From NCBI GenBank assembly GCA_905479665.1, contig CAJQNM010000561.1:1-9749 (forward strand): a stretch of 9,749 nucleotides of DNA. Reading direction: 5' to 3'. A program made the translations under genes and the position numbers. Positions 7,497 to 9,749 of this stretch are shown here, in pieces; position 1 is the stretch's first letter; every line of letters starts with the position of its first letter. The stretch is from an uncultured Saprospiraceae bacterium (lineage in GTDB: Bacteria > Bacteroidota > Bacteroidia > Chitinophagales > Saprospiraceae). The notes below the pieces were generated by a model, which was given only the letters and a program-made list of their open reading frames with translations, searched no databases and was not told where the DNA came from.

Positions 7497-8537
7497 TCAA
7501 GCTCTGCGAGCTTGATTGGGAAAGGGAAACTCCCTCAAATGCCCATTACCCGATAGTTTCCAATATGGCATCTTTATTTTGAATTTCACTCTGTTCTTAG
7601 GTGTATAGGTTTTTGTCACCAGACCTTCCTCCCATAGATTCCAAAACAACTTTGGGGGAAGACAAGCAATGGATCCGTGCAGTCGAATATTGTTGTACTT
7701 GTGATAGAATCGATCCAGAACGAGTGTTAAATCGGCCAGTGATAGGAAGTGATAGCGGTCTAAATGTTGAGCTAAGATTGCGTGAAAACTCTCTATGTGG
7801 CCATTTTGCTCAGGACAGTAGGGATAAGTAAATACCTGAGAAAGTCCATTCTCTTTGAGGAATTCCTGAACTAGTTTTGCTGCAAATTGAGGACCGTTAT
7901 CATTTCGGATTTGTACCTGTAGGCCTTTCGTTAATAGATCCGCAGGTTGTAGATACTCGACAATTACCTGCTGCCAAGCCTGTTTTACCTGATGCTGGGT
8001 CATTTGATATCCCTCGCACCGGTACAGAGTTGTTCTGGTGAATGTATCTAGTATCGTTAGTATATAGGCGCTGCGCGAAAACTCTTCAATCCATACTTGC
8101 TTGATATCCATTGTTAGTATTTCAAGTGGCCGACTGGGGTCAACTCGGCGACCACGAACTCTGCTGCGACCACTAGGTCGAAACCTTCGTTGGAGTAGAC
8201 CATTTTCCTTCATGAGACGATACACTTTCTTACTGCCGATTATATAGCCTGCCAGCATCAGAGCAGCAGTCATCCTCTTGTATCCATACTGCGTATCAGG
8301 ATCCTCTAGAACAACACCGATCTGGTCAATAACTTGTTCATTATCGACCAATTCAATCTTGTCATCTTCACTGTACTTTTGCGTGTGAGTACTTACTGGA
8401 CGCCCTACAGGTCTTGTCTCACCCTGCTTTGGCTTTTGATAGTAATGATTCCTACTGATGCCCGCCAGTTCAAGGGCCTGGTTAACACGCAGACCTTGCT
8501 GGACATAGGTCCTCACTAGCGCTTTGATTTCACCCAT
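7497..8537 (-). CDS. IS3-family transposase OrfB (DDE integrase core)
   Basis: This 346-aa protein supplies the catalytic half of the transposase. Residues about 65-115 form the HTH_21-type region (DTQYGYKRMTAALMLAGYII, VYRLMKENGLL). The rve integrase core follows, with D144 in LTMDIKQVW, D213 in IRNDNGPQF and E249 in QNGHIESFHAILAQ. D213 and E249 are separated by 35 residues, the DD(35)E spacing of IS3 and retroviral integrases. The YHKYNNIRLHGS segment is the usual C-terminal mark. The ATG at 8537 lies inside the end of orfA in the -1 frame. The main product is probably made as an OrfAB fusion of about 444 aa by frameshifting, with OrfB alone as a possible minor product. The last codons overlap a perfect hairpin (7498-7514). 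Confidence 0.9.
   Translation of the reverse strand: MGEIKALVRTYVQQGLRVNQALELAGISRNHYYQKPKQGETRPVGRPVSTHTQKYSEDDKIELVDNEQVIDQIGVVLEDPDTQYGYKRMTAALMLAGYIIGSKKVYRLMKENGLLQRRFRPSGRSRVRGRRVDPSRPLEILTMDIKQVWIEEFSRSAYILTILDTFTRTTLYRCEGYQMTQHQVKQAWQQVIVEYLQPADLLTKGLQVQIRNDNGPQFAAKLVQEFLKENGLSQVFTYPYCPEQNGHIESFHAILAQHLDRYHFLSLADLTLVLDRFYHKYNNIRLHGSIACLPPKLFWNLWEEGLVTKTYTPKNRVKFKIKMPYWKLSGNGHLREFPFPNQARRA
7498..7514. repeat. perfect three-base-loop hairpin at the orfB stop
   Basis: CAAGCTC, loop TGC, GAGCTTG: seven paired bases covering the final orfB codons. A second short one (AGGGA, AAC, TCCCT) lies a few bases inside orfB. The same arm-triloop-arm style recurs several times at 9625-9741. Confidence 0.6.
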
Positions 8538-8830
8538 AGCGGACGGTTTTTTTTTATCAGATCCTGTTGCATCTTGATGGTCAAGTCCTTCTCGGCCATA
8601 ATCTCCTTCAGCTTCGAATTCTCCTTTTCCAGTCTTCTGATCTCTTTCAGCCTAGCCTTCGTCATACCATGTGCCAGTCCGACTTCGCCCATCGTGGTCA
8701 TCTTGCGTTTCCAGGCATAGTACGTAGCAGGGTAGATACCATGCTTGTCAAGTGTCTCAGTGACTCCTCGCTCTTCGGCCTCTTTCAATATAGCCAGCTT
8801 CTTCTCCTTACTGAATGTCCTCCTTTTCAT
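8516..8830 (-). CDS. IS3-family OrfA, HTH and leucine-zipper protein
   Basis: This 104-aa protein recognises the element ends and regulates transposition. Residues about 3-45 form a helix-turn-helix of the Tnp_1 type (RTFSKEKKLAILKEAEERGV, then YPATYYAWKRKM). Residues about 58-95 form a charged coiled coil (RLEKENSKLKEIMAEKDLTI) used for multimerisation in IS3 transposases. The ATG at 8830 follows an AAGAG stretch close to the right inverted repeat. The 3' end overlaps orfB by 22 bases. The A9 tract near the overlap provides the -1 slip site, after which the first 94 residues continue into the OrfB frame. Confidence 0.88.
   Translation of the reverse strand: MKRRTFSKEKKLAILKEAEERGVTETLDKHGIYPATYYAWKRKMTTMGEVGLAHGMTKARLKEIRRLEKENSKLKEIMAEKDLTIKMQQDLIKKNRPLWVKSKR
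8547..8555 (-). promoter_or_regulatory. programmed -1 frameshift site between orfA and orfB
   Basis: On the minus strand nine A precede CC. In the orfA frame this reads ATA AAA AAA AAC, so an A AAA AAC heptamer sits in phase. Slipping back one base leads directly into the orfB frame (AAA CCG TCC GCT ATG). A -1 shift at such a tract is the established IS3-family way of making OrfAB. I did not identify a clear downstream stimulatory structure. Confidence 0.75.
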
Positions 8831-8853
8831 CTCTTAATATTACAGTTTTCGAT

Positions 8854-8882
8854 CTGTAACTTAGTCTGCTTAATTAGGGGGC
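8854..8882 (-). repeat. right inverted repeat of the IS3 element
   Basis: Reverse-complemented, this reads GCCCCCTAATTAAGCAGACT followed by TACAG, matching the left end at 7351-7378 with a few differences in the middle. Confidence 0.7.
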
Positions 8883-8885
8883 TGA
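8883..8885 (+). repeat. target site duplication of the IS3 element, right copy
   Basis: TGA immediately follows the right end of the element and matches 7348-7350. A four-base reading (CTGA here against TTGA on the left) is also possible with one mismatch. Confidence 0.65.
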
Positions 8886-8898
8886 AACAGAGCCTCAT
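8883..8898 (-). pseudogene. 5' end of the small gene interrupted by the IS3 element
   Basis: The ATG at 8898-8896 begins MRLCF and runs directly into the element. With the element and one TGA copy removed, it continues in frame into the 3' part at 7347-7076. An in-frame TGA lies nine bases upstream, so the frame cannot start much earlier. The insertion thus left only the first five full codons attached to the native leader. Confidence 0.65.
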
Positions 8899-8924
8899 AG
8901 TCACTCATGCGTTGGGATAAATCT

Positions 8925-8952
8925 GGCATACTTAATTAGTGATTGTTATGCC
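8925..8952. promoter_or_regulatory. short inverted repeat upstream of the interrupted gene
   Basis: GGCATA at 8925-8930 and TATGCC at 8947-8952 are perfect inverted copies around 16 AT-rich bases. They lie 27-54 bases upstream of the interrupted gene's ATG. The position and the 22-base centre-to-centre spacing would suit an operator, but nothing else supports this. Confidence 0.25.
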
Positions 8953-9023
8953 AAAAGCAAGATCAAAAATCAATCCAGAGAAGTGAAAATCAGGGGATTA
9001 AAAGGTGAAAATCAAGAGGGTTT

Positions 9024-9090
9024 GTTCAACGGTGAGTATATGAAGCGTAGCGACCGAATGGGAGCTATGATTTTATATACATTGTTAGTA
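9024..9090 (-). repeat. attC-like imperfect inverted repeat after the DUF6326-like gene
   Basis: Read on the minus strand, the site starts TACTAACAATGTATAT seven bases after the stop of the membrane protein gene and ends CCGTTGAAC. GTTGAAC fits the integron R' consensus GTTRRRY; the partner TACTAAC keeps only the AAC core. Between them the arms pair imperfectly (AACnnTG, TATA, and TAGC with GCTA around a 12-base centre). The 67-base length and the position just after a stop codon suit an integron cassette recombination site. No integrase gene or second clear site is visible, so this is an inference. Confidence 0.4.
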
Positions 9091-9096
9091 GCTGGC

Positions 9097-9501
9097 TTAT
9101 TCATTTTCTTTTGGCCATTTAAATGCACTCCGAACGATTATTGCAGTCAATATCGCTTCTATAATTGCTAAAAAAACATAAAAGCTATACCAAGGTGTTA
9201 GACTTCCTATTGCGATGAGTATCATCATAATTGTAAAAATTCCTCCAAAAAGAACATTCAACCATTTATTAGCTTTTGGTTTCAGAAACAGAGAAGCAGC
9301 AATCATTAGCGCTGGAATAACCATTATTGAAGAGGCTATAAAAAGTATCATAGGAGAATTCAAAACATTCTCGCCACTTATTAAACTCTCTACCTTTTCA
9401 GGAGTATACAATTCAAAGTAATCACCATACAAATAGCAAAATGTTGCAGAAGTCCATAGTGCTGCAAGTTTTATTTTTATGTTTATTTCAAAGTCCTTCA
9501 T
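9097..9501 (-). CDS. DUF6326-like four-helix membrane protein
   Basis: This 134-aa inner-membrane protein of unknown function resembles the DUF6326 family common in Bacteroidota. It opens MKDFEINIKIKLAALWTSAT, has a conserved-looking YGDYFELYTPEKVESL loop, and ends KWPKENE. Four hydrophobic segments lie at about residues 10-30, 50-73, 81-101 and 104-125, with KPKANKWLN between the second and third. No enzyme motif is seen. The ATG at 9501 is preferred over an in-frame TTG at 9510 because the leader is A-rich and the family starts at MKD. An attC-like structure follows the stop, and the next gene in the same direction is the IS3-interrupted one. The 123 bases upstream of the start hold no other gene. 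Confidence 0.7.
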   Translation of the reverse strand: MKDFEINIKIKLAALWTSATFCYLYGDYFELYTPEKVESLISGENVLNSPMILFIASSIMVIPALMIAASLFLKPKANKWLNVLFGGIFTIMMILIAIGSLTPWYSFYVFLAIIEAILTAIIVRSAFKWPKENE

Positions 9502-9620
9502 TTTGTTCAATTTTATTTATTGTCCATATGACGTTTGAAGATTCTAAATGTTACAATCGTGTGTTTTGCTTGCGACTAACACAAAGGAATATCTACGTCC
9601 CAAAAGCCCAAGGATTTCAA

Positions 9621-9749
9621 TCAACAACGTCTCTGACGTTGACATTTCAGTTTAACGAATCCTCCTTTAGGATTGATGAGTGATTTTCGCATAGCGAAAT
9701 GAAGATCCAGTGGATCTTCAAGCGAAGAAACCGCGAAGCGGATGGGCTG
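9621..9749 (-). CDS. possible 3' end of a gene running off the window
   Basis: On the minus strand a frame is open from the window edge to TGA at 9621-9623, 42 codons with no visible start (FAVSSLEDPLDLHFAMRKSL in the middle, ...KLKCQRQRRC at the end). The whole stretch is also a chain of short hairpins, which can keep a frame open by chance. The Arg-rich ending recalls the QARRA ending of orfB, where similar hairpins overlap a transposase stop. I cannot name a product. Confidence 0.25.
   Translation of the reverse strand, partial: QPIRFAVSSLEDPLDLHFAMRKSLINPKGGFVKLKCQRQRRC
9625..9741. repeat. chain of short hairpins, mostly with three-base loops
   Basis: Five consecutive perfect hairpins lie in 117 bases. 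They are CAACGTC/GACGTTG (9625-9641, loop TCT), AATCCT/AGGATT (9658-9674, loop of five), TTTCGC/GCGAAA (9685-9699, loop ATA), GAAGATCC/GGATCTTC (9700-9720 including an outer T-A pair, loop AGT) and CCGC/GCGG (9731-9741, loop GAA). A sixth, alternative stem TCTTC/GAAGA (9715-9728) shares an arm with the fourth, so two structures compete. The arms differ in sequence, so this is not a simple repeat family. Confidence 0.6.

Larger units (their letters stand above)
7351..8882 (-). mobile_element. IS3-family insertion sequence with orfA and orfB
   Basis: This element of about 1.53 kb has two overlapping minus-strand genes and imperfect inverted ends. The left end reads CCCCCTAATTATCAGACT and then TACAG. 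The right end, reverse-complemented, reads GCCCCCTAATTAAGCAGACT and then TACAG. TGA flanks both sides. The layout (orfA with HTH and coiled coil, orfB with a DDE integrase core, A9 slippery tract in the overlap) is that of the IS3 family. Both genes are intact, so the element may be active. Insertion disrupted a small minus-strand gene close to its start codon. Confidence 0.85.

Noticed and set aside
8983..9171. Plus-strand frame of 62 codons with a hydrophobic stretch
   Set aside because: It coincides with the attC-like repeat and runs into the antisense of the better-supported membrane protein gene.
9502..9620. Second attC site or clear promoter upstream of the DUF6326-like gene
   Set aside because: A weak inverted pair (TGTGTT/AACACA) exists, but no GTTRRRY partner and no convincing TTTG/TAnnTTTG promoter pair could be placed.
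1..9749. CRISPR array, tRNA or rRNA
   Set aside because: No regularly spaced identical repeats and no cloverleaf or rRNA-like sequence was seen on either strand.

Overview
The window looks like accessory DNA from a member of the Bacteroidota, probably of the Cytophagales type. The evidence is a TonB-dependent receptor with the Bacteroidota layout (carboxypeptidase-regulatory-like domain, plug, OMP_b-brl_3-type barrel), A-rich leaders that mostly lack Shine-Dalgarno sequences, a Bacteroidota-style RelE antitoxin pair and a DUF6326-type membrane protein. No rRNA, tRNA or CRISPR array is visible, and the species cannot be named from this stretch.

Left part (1-2177). An apparently intact IS1182-like element fills 1-1890, with matching ends and one transposase of 581 aa. 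Beside it lies a 287-base gene-free strip. The strip holds a diverged second copy of the element end plus flank, and what looks like the 3' end (domains V/VI) of a degraded group II intron, stopping just before the receptor gene.

Centre (2178-6902). A TonB-dependent outer-membrane receptor (minus strand, best start 4586) is divergent from a small antitoxin gene (4882-5088). The toxin gene that overlaps the antitoxin is cut off after about 28 codons. A secreted protein of 513 aa follows, joining an Esterase-D/Fes-like alpha/beta hydrolase to two C-terminal cupin domains. Receptor and esterase could act on the same imported compound, but the broken toxin-antitoxin module between them makes a shared operon or regulon only a guess.

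Right part (6903-9749). An IS3-family element (7351-8882, orfA/orfB joined by a predicted -1 frameshift) has inserted near the 5' end of a small minus-strand gene. Removing the element and one copy of the TGA target duplication restores an uninterrupted 95-codon frame. Upstream of that gene lie a 67-base imperfect inverted repeat resembling an integron attC site and a four-helix DUF6326-like membrane protein gene, both consistent with a cassette-like arrangement on the minus strand. The window ends in a chain of very short hairpins, mostly with three-base loops, overlapping an open frame that runs off the edge.

Overall this is a patchwork of insertion, decay and small accessory genes around two secreted or outer-membrane proteins. 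The best-supported new observations are the reconstructable gene under the IS3 element, the esterase-bicupin fusion, the orphaned antitoxin, the intron relic, the attC-like site and the hairpin chain.
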